Shown here: piece after piece, positions 52,576-62,465 of the stretch | How positions within the stretch are numbered: the stretch's first letter is position 1 | How the letters are laid out: every line of letters begins with the position of its first letter | NCBI GenBank assembly: GCA_037833965.1 | Contig: AP031351.1 | Span: 25,742,501 to 25,806,500 of the forward strand | DNA length: 64,000 nucleotides | Reading direction: 5' to 3' | Origin: Marchantia polymorpha subsp. ruderalis | Taxonomy: Eukaryota; Streptophyta; Marchantiopsida; Marchantiales; Marchantiaceae | The notes under the pieces: generated by a model | The model's database searches: none | Told to the model about the DNA's origin: nothing | Seen by the model: the letters and a program-made list of their open reading frames with translations, nothing else | Made by a program: the position numbers and the translations under genes

Positions 52576-54045
52576 TAGTTGACATTCACACTGTTGGTTT
52601 TCAGGTACAATCTAGTTGACAGGAACCACCGAATCATCTCCGGGGATCTCAAATCTGAACTTCATAAACCACGCAGAGATGATAGCAATAGTTTCGAATT
52701 CTTCATGAATCGCATTATTCAGAAGTTTAGGTACCGTGTCAGTTTATCCAGAATGCTCGTCACAAAACGCTGGCTTTCTTTCTCATGGTCTAATTTATTT
52801 CTGAATTTGGTCGTTAAGATTTTGCTTTCCGTTAAACTGAAAAGCAAATGGACATTTAGCAGAAAGCTTGGACTCCGAACATTTTTATTCATCACGTCAT
52901 CGACCATGACAATGCAGCTACAATTTGAGCATCCCTCCTCCCAGCTACAATATGGCAACAACTGTGAGTCAGGAGATACGGTTGCACATTTGTTCCTGCT
53001 CGAGTACAGATGCCTCCGCAATTGCCAGCACCAAGTTCACGAACCTGGAGCCGCAGCTGCTGTTGCATTCCACTCAAGAATACCGACTTGTCGCTGCCAG
53101 TATTTTGATGCCTGCCGAACCATGCCGTCCATACCACAATGGTAATGGTAATGACATGCGTGTTACGAACTTCGAGTTCACATCTGTGGAAACTCAATGC
53201 CTTTTAATGACAATCGACTGATTCTTCCTTTGTTCCTTCACGGTCTCGTCCGGAAAATCTCGAATTTTATTCAGCTTCCACTCTTAGAGATGAAAAACGA
53301 AATCACGAAGCAGATTGAACCAGTCCAAGAACAGTAGATCAAGAGTTTGCAAAATCAGGTGAACCACAACTTCTCAGTGGACTGTTTCCTGTTCATTGAA
53401 AATGGCCATCGGACTCTTCGATTTCATTTGAGCTGAGAGCTTTGTAACCTTGTCGTCGCCCGCATACCGAAGTATGTACGGGTTCGATACGATGAATATA
53501 TGCCCGCTGGATATCCTCCAGGTTCAGTCTCTATAGGGTCAGTTTAAGCATGAACTCGTTCAATGTTCTGAGTGACGCCTTTCTACCAGTACAGTTCATG
53601 CTGCAGGAAATACACCTTGAGATCTTTTCATCTCGAGGAGAGTCTACTAATATCAAGGTGGCAACGCAACTCGGCTGCGAGACAGTCTCGTGTCACGAAT
53701 GTGGAAGTTTCATCCTTATTAACCACCGAATCGGCTGATTCTCAACGTGACTTGGTAAGCTTTTGGGCAGCAAAGCCAGCCACAAGGATATTGACAGAAA
53801 CAGGGATGAGATCTGAAATTTTGTTTTCTTTTATTTGCCATATCTGGAACAAACTCTCTGCACTCTACGACAGACTTCTTTGCCTGAGGTTATCGCGCTT
53901 CGATTCCATCTCTTTCCAGCACGTCGGGATAAACCTGTAGGAAGGAGGATGATCAAGCGTAGGCAACGCAGGAAACTGGTTACCGAGCAGCCCTGGTCTG
54001 ATAGCTGCAAGGAAAGTGCGATGAATTACGCACCGTAATGAGGCC
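52576..54045. other. Intergenic DNA 3' of the thiamin gene
   Basis: Open frames at 52579-53145 and 53572-53940 have no recognisable domain and I do not call them genes. A short direct repeat (ACATTCACACTGTTGGTTTTCA, twice near 52553-52603) is present. Confidence 0.4.
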
Positions 54046-56019
54046 TCAGCTGCCCAGCAAAAAGGCATTCAACTCATTCCAACAGGAAACTCGATACAAG
54101 ACACCGTCCATCTTCGGCCAGAAGCTCCTCGAGTTCTCACCGTCACCATGATTCGATTTTTGTTCCCTCTCCAGGAGACCAGTGTACAAAGGGAGCATTT
54201 TAATTCCAAATGCTGCGGCCATCCTTTCGAGGCTCGAGCTCTCACCTATGACAATCCCCACGTCTGCCCGCAGCAAACAGAGGAGATCCGTCACACTGTC
54301 TCCGACGTAAATGAGAAGAGAGTCTCGATTCTGGTTAGCGTTTTGCTCAGCTTGACTCAGAATCTTCTCCAGTACCTTTTCCTTGTCCACAGCCGATTCT
54401 ATCCTCCTGTCGATGTTACCATCGCTGACATGCAGGTCATCAAACTGCAGCTCGTTACAATGGATGTTTGCAAACTCCAGAGCGTTACTGGATAAAGTGC
54501 CTTCGATGAATGATCGGCTCCAGCAGACAGACAGAATGTGGAACTCCAAATTCTGCCGCAGACTCCTGCCCTCCAGGGCCACCCTTGTCAATAGGTGTCT
54601 ACACCCCTCACGCATGGCTACTCTGCTGCCTGCTTGTTTCACTGCTTCCCTGCTCAGGCCTGCCAGAAAGTCCGACCCGACAACCCTGGCATTGGCTTCG
54701 CGCTCGAAGTCCGACAACTCATGCAAAACCTGACGAAGGCCTTGCAGATTGAACTCCTTCGACGGTTGCTGAGGAGGAGGCAGCAGGAGACCCAACAGCT
54801 CCTTGTGTTCCAGCGAGTATTGGTCTCCCAGAGCTTGCCACTTAGCCTCCAGGTGCGGCACCTCTGCTTTGTCACCAGCAGATAACACTGATCGCGCCAG
54901 CACTGGGCAGGAATCCTCAACTGTGCAGGTTAGATCGAAGTCAGATACAAGGACAAAGTAAGTGTTGGCAGCTCTGGCCGATCTGATCAGTGGCACAATC
55001 GACTTGCTGGAAACAGGTTGTGCAGCAAAGAAATCGACTTCCAGCTCCATGGCCCGGGCATATAGGCTTCTCATATTCTTCCGATCCGTCTCTCCGGAAA
55101 AGGGCGAGGCCAAACTTTGCAGTAGCTCCTCACTTTCTCGACTGGCATTTTCGAAATCAGCAGATGCGTAGGTTTCAACCCACTTTGCATATGGGTTCGA
55201 GCCAAGCCCAGAGGAGGATGCCCTCATTATTTCTTGTCCCAAAAAAGCATACAAACGCATGCAAGGAGTCAAGGCCCCGATTGTGTACGCTGCCAGCTTT
55301 CTTTTCCTCTTCGACTCGCTCTCGCTGCCCTCCAGTCCATCATCGCCTCCTCCTCGAGGACCCTCTGGAACCTTAAATTCTCCCTTAGCGACAGCGAGCA
55401 GAAAATTCGTGTAATCTGCAGTAGCAGCATTCGGCAAAACTGAATCTGGTAACTCCAGTCCGAAACTCTGCAATGCGGAGATATGGACTTGATCGAGCTC
55501 TTCCTGGACATGGCGCTGGAGTCGTCCAAGGACATCTTTGGCTTCTGGCTGGTCCGTGTTGTCGATTGCCAAGCCGTAAGCCTCCGCGAAAGCTGCTAGA
55601 TAATAAACATCTTGAGCGATGTAGTTCCCGAATGACTCCAGAGGCAATGAGCCCGCGGCCAAGGAGACAACAAACGGATGGTAGAGCGCACAGTAAGCTT
55701 CCTTTTGACTCATCTCCCACAACCCTTTCGCGAGCTCAGAAGGTACAGCACTGGAGGCCTCCATTGCGCTATTGAAGGAGTGAGAACCTCGCCCACCAGA
55801 CGCCTGCAATCGTCGAATGCTTTCACGCACATTCAGCAATCCTTGAGCCGCGAATCCAGCCGAGTGCGCCTTCGGCGATGCCTTGGAGGCCTGGCAAAAT
55901 TTAGGGCGGACACTCGAGCTAGAATTCTGCAGCTGAGACTCCACATCCCGACACCGGTCCGAGAGTCTCTGGCTCATCCATCGGGGAGTCCTGAGGAGCA
56001 AGCTTTGGACTCTGAACAT
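54046..56019 (-). CDS. TH2: Bifunctional TH2-type protein: TenA aminohydrolase + HAD thiamin-phosphate phosphatase
   Basis: An N-terminal TenA domain is fused to a C-terminal HAD phosphatase, the architecture of plant TH2. In that family the TenA part salvages the thiamin pyrimidine (amino-HMP to HMP) and the HAD part dephosphorylates thiamin monophosphate. Counting from the upstream Met at 56142 (698 codons): TenA about 140-375, with YHPFVVSLAAGSLPLESFGN, IAQDVYYLAAFAEAYGLA and a Cys in LTPCMRLYAFLG matching the active-site Cys of TenA_C proteins; HAD motif I DFDLTCTVED (Asp 401 and 403); HAD motif IV YVGDSVTD (614-619). I prefer Met 42 (56019), because MFRVQSLLLRTPRW is a typical mitochondrial presequence. 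The whole gene is one uninterrupted exon. Confidence 0.92.
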   Translation of the reverse strand: MFRVQSLLLRTPRWMSQRLSDRCRDVESQLQNSSSSVRPKFCQASKASPKAHSAGFAAQGLLNVRESIRRLQASGGRGSHSFNSAMEASSAVPSELAKGLWEMSQKEAYCALYHPFVVSLAAGSLPLESFGNYIAQDVYYLAAFAEAYGLAIDNTDQPEAKDVLGRLQRHVQEELDQVHISALQSFGLELPDSVLPNAATADYTNFLLAVAKGEFKVPEGPRGGGDDGLEGSESESKRKRKLAAYTIGALTPCMRLYAFLGQEIMRASSSGLGSNPYAKWVETYASADFENASRESEELLQSLASPFSGETDRKNMRSLYARAMELEVDFFAAQPVSSKSIVPLIRSARAANTYFVLVSDFDLTCTVEDSCPVLARSVLSAGDKAEVPHLEAKWQALGDQYSLEHKELLGLLLPPPQQPSKEFNLQGLRQVLHELSDFEREANARVVGSDFLAGLSREAVKQAGSRVAMREGCRHLLTRVALEGRSLRQNLEFHILSVCWSRSFIEGTLSSNALEFANIHCNELQFDDLHVSDGNIDRRIESAVDKEKVLEKILSQAEQNANQNRDSLLIYVGDSVTDLLCLLRADVGIVIGESSSLERMAAAFGIKMLPLYTGLLEREQKSNHGDGENSRSFWPKMDGVLYRVSCWNELNAFLLGS

Positions 56020-57024
56020 GGAGGGGAGCAGATCAAACTGCACGACAAACTGCAAGCCAATCGCTGCACGGATGACAGGATTCACAATCTCAGGCCACTC
56101 GCTCTCCGACACAAGGGCGCATTGGGCTTCTGCACAACTCACCCACCTTCTCCATCTTATTCATGGGCTCGGAGCACGGCCTCGGCTTCGGCTTCGCTTC
56201 ATCGGTCCGGCCAAATTCGTGTTCGATTCGACCCAAACCAACTCCCGATTTTCCTCGAGTCATGCTTTTCATCTGAGCCTGTAACCACCGAGCTCGTCGG
56301 GCGATCCTCCTGACTCCTGTGACCGACTAACCATCTCGACGTGCTCGGGCATCAGAAGCGCAATTACAAGCTTTGGCAGACTGCCGAGCGATGGAGAGAT
56401 CTGGACCTTGCCAATTCCGATTCATGATCAGCAAGTTCCTCCGTATGATGCTTCTCTCGTGGACTCATAGCCAAGTCCAAAGTGCCGATGCCGTGGAGGC
56501 ACTCTTCTTCCCCGATCTCGTCCACAATCGAGCCAAATTCGTTACCTTAGAAGCATGTTCAAGCTAAATCCAATTCCGGTTCAAGCATATTCCGTGGATC
56601 AAATCAAACTGTGCTTTGGTGTGTGTCAGAATTGTCGAACTTACTCGAGGCTTTGGGACTGGAAAGGAATGAATGAAATTATATGATGCGTGGGTTCAAA
56701 CTTGCTATATAATAATTGAATCATGAACTGAATGATTCGTGTATAACGAATGTGTCTTATTGATATAGTTTTGCTCTCGAAATGGCGAGTGATGTAGAGA
56801 CATTTGTAAAAATGGAAAATTAAATCAAACCAGACCTACGTTGGCGGAGTTTGTGGCCGGATTAGACCCAGTGGTTGATAAAAGGGTTTGCTTTACCGTC
56901 CTTAACAAAAAGAATGATTTTCGCCAAACTCAAAAAGTGATATTCTTAATGTTAAAAGTGGCATTTTTCGAGCAGAAATTGTGATTATTTTGTTAAGATT
57001 TGAGATAAACAAGTCGCAAACGCT
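56020..57024. other. Upstream region of TH2 and spacer
   Basis: Contains the alternative upstream TH2 start (56142) and an overlapping antisense open stretch that I take as chance. No clear TATA box at promoter distance. The rest is AT-rich without a gene. Confidence 0.4.
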
Positions 57025-57355
57025 TTATTCCAAGTCAAAGCTTCGTTGGTTGCCGAGTAGGGCGCGATAGACTCCATTCTCTTCATGTTTTGCCAAATAT
57101 TCAGCAAATTTGTACTGCTCAGAAGATCGGAAGTCTTGTCCATAGGTGTTAAATGCCTGGGCAATCTGGGACTGTGGTGCCATGCGTGAATTCACCTCCT
57201 CCATTGACTCTTCGAGCCAGATAATGACATCTCTGCGGTCGACTTTGTACTTCCCGCCTGTGCTGGATCTGAACGCATCTTCCAGGCCACATATCGTTTC
57301 TTGAAAGCTTGTTCTTGTATAGTGAAGAAGTTTGGCATCAATTTCTTACTGTGAT
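57025..57355 (-). CDS. Terminal coding exon of an unrecognised protein
   Basis: A minus-strand reading from about 57355 to the TAA at 57025-57027 gives about 105 residues with balanced, non-repetitive composition: LLHYTRTSFQETICGLEDAF, then KYKVDRRDVIIWLEESMEEV, then AFNTYGQDFRSSEQYKFAEY and YRALLGNQRSFDLE at the end. It has no upstream Met of its own (the first is in MEEVNS), so it looks like the last exon of a gene or a fragment. GC content is higher than in its AT-rich surroundings. I do not recognise the family. Confidence 0.45.
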
Positions 57356-57897
57356 TTATTTCAATTATACTGACAGCACTTAGACCTTATGTGTAAAAAT
57401 TATACTGTACAAAGAATAAATCAGAAAAACAGATTCCTATCAAATGTAACTGATTAGTTGGATTTGACATCGAAATTTGACTATATTTCTTCCCATGGAG
57501 TTATTTTTGTGACCAATTTGAAATAAGACCTGATATTCTGTATCACTATTGTCTATAGTTGTTATACAGCAATATAAGTACTATGCTCATTGATTATGTA
57601 ACATTATTCGAGAAAGATAACACAAAGTAGTGAATGAATGACTGGACATTGCTTTATTTAGTTTGACATGAAACCAAACTTTTAAATACTGCATATCTGG
57701 ATTAGCAGGTATCCGTTATGATTATCATGTGGCAAGAACAGTATATATTGAAGTGATGTTTTCTTGAACATGCTAGAATTATTTGTTCTTAATTTGTGAT
57801 ACTGTTTGGTATATCGTATTATTATGAACTCAGATACAATTGACATGAAAAATTTAAATGAAATACGATGTTCGGCTAAACCATTTCATGATACAAT
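57356..57897. other. AT-rich spacer or intron
   Basis: Very AT-rich, no coding signal. Could be an intron joining the two exon-like blocks that flank it. Confidence 0.4.
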
Positions 57898-58052
57898 TTA
57901 AGATTTTTCTCGATTCCAGTCATTGATTTGGACCAGATTCTGGAATTTGTGTATAAAGTAGATTGAGTTCACATCTTCGCTCAACATGTTCATCTCAATG
58001 AGAATATCACGGAACTTGTGCTTATCTTTCCGTCTATAAGTAAATCGAATAG
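57898..58052 (-). CDS. Exon-like block of an unrecognised protein
   Basis: On the minus strand a pyrimidine-rich tract ending in TTTCTTTAAG (an acceptor-like site) is followed by an open stretch of about 51 codons: RFTYRRKDKHKFRDILIEMN, then SEDVNSIYFIHKFQNLVQIN, then a TAA at 57898-57900. Composition looks protein-like. Either a last exon or an internal exon with a donor just before the TAA. No family recognised. Confidence 0.35.
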
Positions 58053-59871
58053 CTTAAAGAAAGAACTTGCAGATGGTGCAGCAGTGACTGCGTAGCGCGT
58101 GAAACCCCAACAATAACCACAAATACTGAACCGTTCTCTAAGTTTCATGCCATACCAGATGAGTTTAGTAAGCTCGAATAGTAATAATAGTAATAAGTAA
58201 TACTTCTTGGACAAAACACACATCACAAGCAGTACTGTTGAGTAGACACCTTGGTCACAAGGAGTCCGCAACTACGATTAGAAACTGAGTTTCTCATAGT
58301 GATGTCAATAATCTAGTCATCAGAGCCCAACGTTGGGTGCCCATGCCCATGGGTTTTGGGTGGGTTTTGGGTGACATTATTTTTCCTTGGGTGGGCACAA
58401 GTCATGCTATGGGCAGTGTTTGTCAAGATCCAACCAAGAATTCGTGTAACCGGTTAATACACACAATTGGCGTAATTTGAGTAGCATGGGTGGGCTAAGG
58501 TCGCTGCTGATGGTTATGATCTGGTCTGGGTGCAGATTTGACGTAAAATGTTGGCCTCTGTTAGTCATCGAAGGGTCACGGCATCAAGGATTGTAGTACA
58601 AGGGCTGAACTCAAGCATACCAGTGAAACTTACTCATAAGAGGGAACAAGATTTGATCGCAGCATGAAAAACATGTCAGTCCGAGCTACCGCTGCAAACT
58701 AGGGCCACGGGAATTTGCCGCAAAGGTGTTCCAGAATCTGCTGTAAATTGTGGGACTTTCGCCTTCAACGCCTTTGCCTGATACATTAGTGCATGGTGGC
58801 TTCTCGACGCTTGCAACATCCATCGAGTTAGCAGGCCTAAGGCAGTAGACTCTAAACCTTAACATCACCCGTCGTCACTGACAGTATTGAGGTGATAAGA
58901 TACTGCATCGTCCCGTCTTGAAGTACCTCCAGAACAGATTGTTGACACCAAATGGCTGAGACTTGAAAAGGATTGAGTGGCATGAGAGAATCCCAGCTTC
59001 TGTGAAGGCTGAGATCTCATCCTTTCCTCATAAGTTTTCCACCAACGGAAATTTCAACCAAAAGGTCATATAAAAGGATATGGCTGTAACAGCAAAAAGC
59101 GAGATGTATATATATATATATCCTGCACTCCAGAAAGGGACAGAGCTTATTTTCCGAAACGAAAACACGCGAACTTTCTCCAACAGGAACCTGAAACTGC
59201 TCCCAACAAACACAAAGAAAGTGTGAACACAAACCAATGAGCCACTGATCCCCGATTCGGGCTTTCTTTGGCCCAGATGCACTGATCCTTTTATTCATTG
59301 TACTGGTGCACAGAAATTCGGAGACTTGAGCATAAAGTGATGAAATTCACGTGCATTACTGGAGCGGGTGTTATGAAACCATATCCGTTCCAGTGGCAAG
59401 AGACCTGAGACATATGTTCTTGCATAGACACGGAACTGAGCTTCATAGGTAGATGCGTCTGGGATAGAAAAGAATAATCTCCACACATAACTAGGAATGT
59501 ACAAACGCAATTGTTTTCGAGCCGCACGGCAGCTCCAGAGATATCATTCGGGAGATTCCCATCGTATCAGGCCCAGGCTGACGAGTTCAAACTGATTCTA
59601 TGAAGAACCTTCCTGCATGGACAATCGTTCAACTTTTTACAGAACTCTCGGGTTCAGTGATTCGAGCTGGAAAATTGAACCCAAACGTCTACGTATCTGC
59701 CAGAATCCTTCAGTCGATTACATTGATGCTCCATTTACACAAACATATACACAAAGACTGCTCTCTGAGCGCTGAAAAATGAAATTCCACGTCGTAGGTG
59801 ATCACGCAAACGTAGGTTTCAAAACCCCCCAAATCCGTCGATGCTTACTAAAGAGCATAAAATGAGGCGGT
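58053..59871. other. Intergenic DNA
   Basis: No gene recognised. Contains a (TA)n microsatellite at about 59106-59121. The end of this stretch (about 59580-59871) is presumably the 3' UTR/terminator region of the next gene. Confidence 0.45.
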
Positions 59872-60420
59872 CTAGGCCTTCTCAATCTTCGCGATCCCTG
59901 TCTCAATCATCCGAATTTCGTCCTTGATCGATCGTTTCTTCATGTCCACGAGCTTGCTTCTCTTTTGCTTTCGAAGGGCCGTCAGTTCATCTTTCAAAAT
60001 CGAAACTCGCTGATCCAACTCCTCACGAGGAGATAAGGACTTGGGCTTGGGAGCAGGAGGATCGGCGTCGAGCGCAGGGGAAGCGGCCGTGGCAGCTGCA
60101 GGGACGACGGGTGGATTCGTAGGTGGGGAAGGAAGAGGAGCGGGATGCGTAGCGGGAGGAGAAGTCACCAGCTGCGGATATGCCCAGACCCCGACTCCCG
60201 CGGCAGCTCCGGCGCCCACCAGCAACAACAACAGGCCACCGCCGCGAGACTTTTTCGCAGCAGCAGCAGCAACGGGGGCAGCTTCTCCGGCTGGGGCACT
60301 TGCATTCGTGGACACAGTGGTCGAGAGAGAGCGCAGCTGCTGTGTGCAATTTCGCCCGGCGCCGACCGACGACGACACACACGACCGCCGGATCAACGAC
60401 AGCGGGACCACCATCTTCAC
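59872..60420 (-). CDS. Small predicted mitochondrial membrane protein with C-terminal coiled coil
   Basis: 182 codons, intact and GC-rich against AT-rich flanks. Residues 1-40 are rich in Arg/Ser and lack acidic residues (LIRRSCVSSSVGAGRNC, QQLRSLSTTVS), like a mitochondrial targeting sequence. Residues about 61-82 form one membrane segment (GLLLLLVGAGAAAGVGVWAY). A Pro/Ala-rich linker (about 85-128) follows, then a charged helix likely to form a coiled coil (EELDQRVSILKDELTALRKQ, then DEIRMIETGIAKIEKA). The layout fits an inner-membrane protein with a soluble helical tail. I do not recognise the family. Met 1 and Met 3 are both possible starts. Confidence 0.72.
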   Translation of the reverse strand: MKMVVPLSLIRRSCVSSSVGAGRNCTQQLRSLSTTVSTNASAPAGEAAPVAAAAAKKSRGGGLLLLLVGAGAAAGVGVWAYPQLVTSPPATHPAPLPSPPTNPPVVPAAATAASPALDADPPAPKPKSLSPREELDQRVSILKDELTALRKQKRSKLVDMKKRSIKDEIRMIETGIAKIEKA

Positions 60421-61849
60421 CGCGATGATGATGATGACGACGACGAAGAGATATTCCCCGCTGCTGCTCGTGCCTCGTCCGCCCAGAAACCCTGTTTTCC
60501 TCCTTCCTACGCAACCAAATCGAGACCCAAATCAAACCAACATCGATCACCAGATCGAAGTCGGAGACTGTCGACCAGTCGACCAATCAATCCCGTCGCC
60601 ACTCGCGCCACTGGTGCTACTGCTTCTGATCACTCTGCTCACGGCACGAGACTTTTCTTGCTCGTCTTAAGACCATGATCGATCCGCCCCCGCGAGCCCT
60701 CGAGTTTCTCGAGCTTGGCCTGCTCTGCTCAACGTCTGCCTCCGTCCCCTCCCCTCCCTCGACTCCTGAAGAGCAGCAGAGTTGGTGGAAAGAACCCTCC
60801 CTCGTCCCCCTCTCTCTCCCTCCCTGGGTCAATACGGAGTATTGAGAATACCAAACTCACAACGTCTCCAAAACCCAACGCTGTTAGCAAAACAGGGTCG
60901 AGTAGACTTTCGCCGCAATTCATAGACAAATATCAGCATGAAACTTAATCCTACTTCTATACTTTTCTACAGTTTCGTCGTCCTATTTGGTGTATTCACA
61001 CCAATAAAACCCCCCAACAATTCTAAAACCAAGCGCTATAATATCTAGATCGAGTGATTTTTTATCTGCAATTCTTTTAAGTGCCATGTTGCACAAGAAG
61101 AGGATGTTCACATGGAACTTAAATTCATCTTCTACCCTATACACTATGGACATGTCTAACGCCAAATTGAAGATCTCAGGCTAGTTTGTATCTTTTCTTG
61201 GTAGATATAATATTATGATATAGTTTTATTTCCTAAAATGGGATTCCGATATTCCAATTGAAATCTACAGATTTGTACCTTTTATTGAGAAAAAGTATTC
61301 GTCAATCTAATATTTTGACTTTCGTAAATGATACCTGTTTTGAAACCAAAGGTTACATGTTAACTTTGTTCAAAATAAATTTTTTTGTGATTTTGAAGTA
61401 AAATAAAACTGAAGTAGCTGATCATTATTTTTTCATTTCAAATATGGAAAAATTCCTAGAAATTTTTATATGATATATTTCTAAGAAAAAATTAATAATT
61501 GATCTTACATTCTAGAGTTTTACTCATCTTGCTTCCCCATTTTGAGCAAGATTGTGATAGATTTGTATGTTGTGAAAGTGTGATAAAAGTATCAAAAATT
61601 CTAATAGATTTGGAACTTTTGCATCATGTTTTTAGAAAAAAAATTTCAAAATGTGTGATAAATTGATATTTGATTTTGATTATTTTGATCTTTTGTGTTA
61701 AATTTAACATTTTGATACCTATTATATTATATCTAAATCTATTTTTATTTGATTAAATTTATTATCAATCTTTTTGCATTAGATTTTACATATTGGTTTA
61801 TTAAACAACATAATGTTAATAATGCATTCATTTTAATCTTGGTTTAATA
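60421..61849. other. Upstream region of the 182-residue protein, then AT-rich DNA
   Basis: The first 300 bp are GC-rich, with CT-rich stretches (60720-60830) that fit a plant 5' UTR/promoter on the minus strand. From about 61200 the sequence becomes very AT-rich with no gene. Open frames here on the plus strand are antisense shadows. Confidence 0.45.
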
Positions 61850-62121
61850 CATTAATGTTGAGGTGAACTCCCGTTAAGAAGTAACCTCATGTGTATTTAT
61901 AGTTCAGATTGGTCGCCTATGTTGGGTATATATATATATATATATCATGATGCCTTTGTGTTGCTGTCATTATTGTGTTTTCACCTGAGTAGTCTAGTAT
62001 CTCGCGTGTATTCCTTCGTGGACGTAGCTCTTGAGGTTGAACAACGTTATGGGTTTGTCTTTTGTGTCGTTGGTTTGATCACTGTGATCTTGAGTTTTAC
62101 CATAACATGTGGTATTAGAAC
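61850..62121 (+). repeat. Probable decayed LTR end with iMet-like primer site
   Basis: TGGTATTAGAAC at 62110-62121 differs from the iMet primer site TGGTATCAGAGC at two bases, C-to-T and G-to-A. It is preceded by CATAACA, an LTR-like CA end. The LTR start is not clear and no partner LTR is visible, so this is a weak call. Confidence 0.3.
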
Positions 62122-62465
62122 GGGTTTTTGAATTGAAGTTTATGACAAGTCTCGTCAATATTGAAGTCTAACAGTTCATAGGTTTTACTCCAAGAGAGCT
62201 GACAAATTTTATTTTTCTTTCTCAACTTGATATATCTTAAGTTCGAGAGTAGTACGACTACTAAAGTTTTTCCAAAGCTGGAGGTAAAGTTTTCAATAGA
62301 ACTACAAGTTCATACTTTGAAGTTTGACATTTCTTTGAAAGTTTGTAACAGATTTATGATAGCTTTCGGATGAAAGTTTTACTTACATTTTTTTATGATA
62401 TGATTTTTTTTCGTGTCGTGCGAATATGTATTGTCATACACTATACATCGTTGACATACCTATTG

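Noticed and set aside
52579-53145. 188-codon frame near the duplicated block
   Set aside because: No domain, no counterpart in the duplicated copy, composition like the surrounding intergenic DNA.
55678-56313. 211-codon plus-strand frame opposite the TH2 5' end
   Set aside because: Overlaps the conserved TenA coding strand; no recognisable domain.
60041-60678. Plus-strand open frames of 177-209 codons opposite the 182-residue protein
   Set aside because: They are antisense shadows of a GC-rich gene; the minus-strand frame has a coherent layout (targeting signal, membrane segment, coiled coil).
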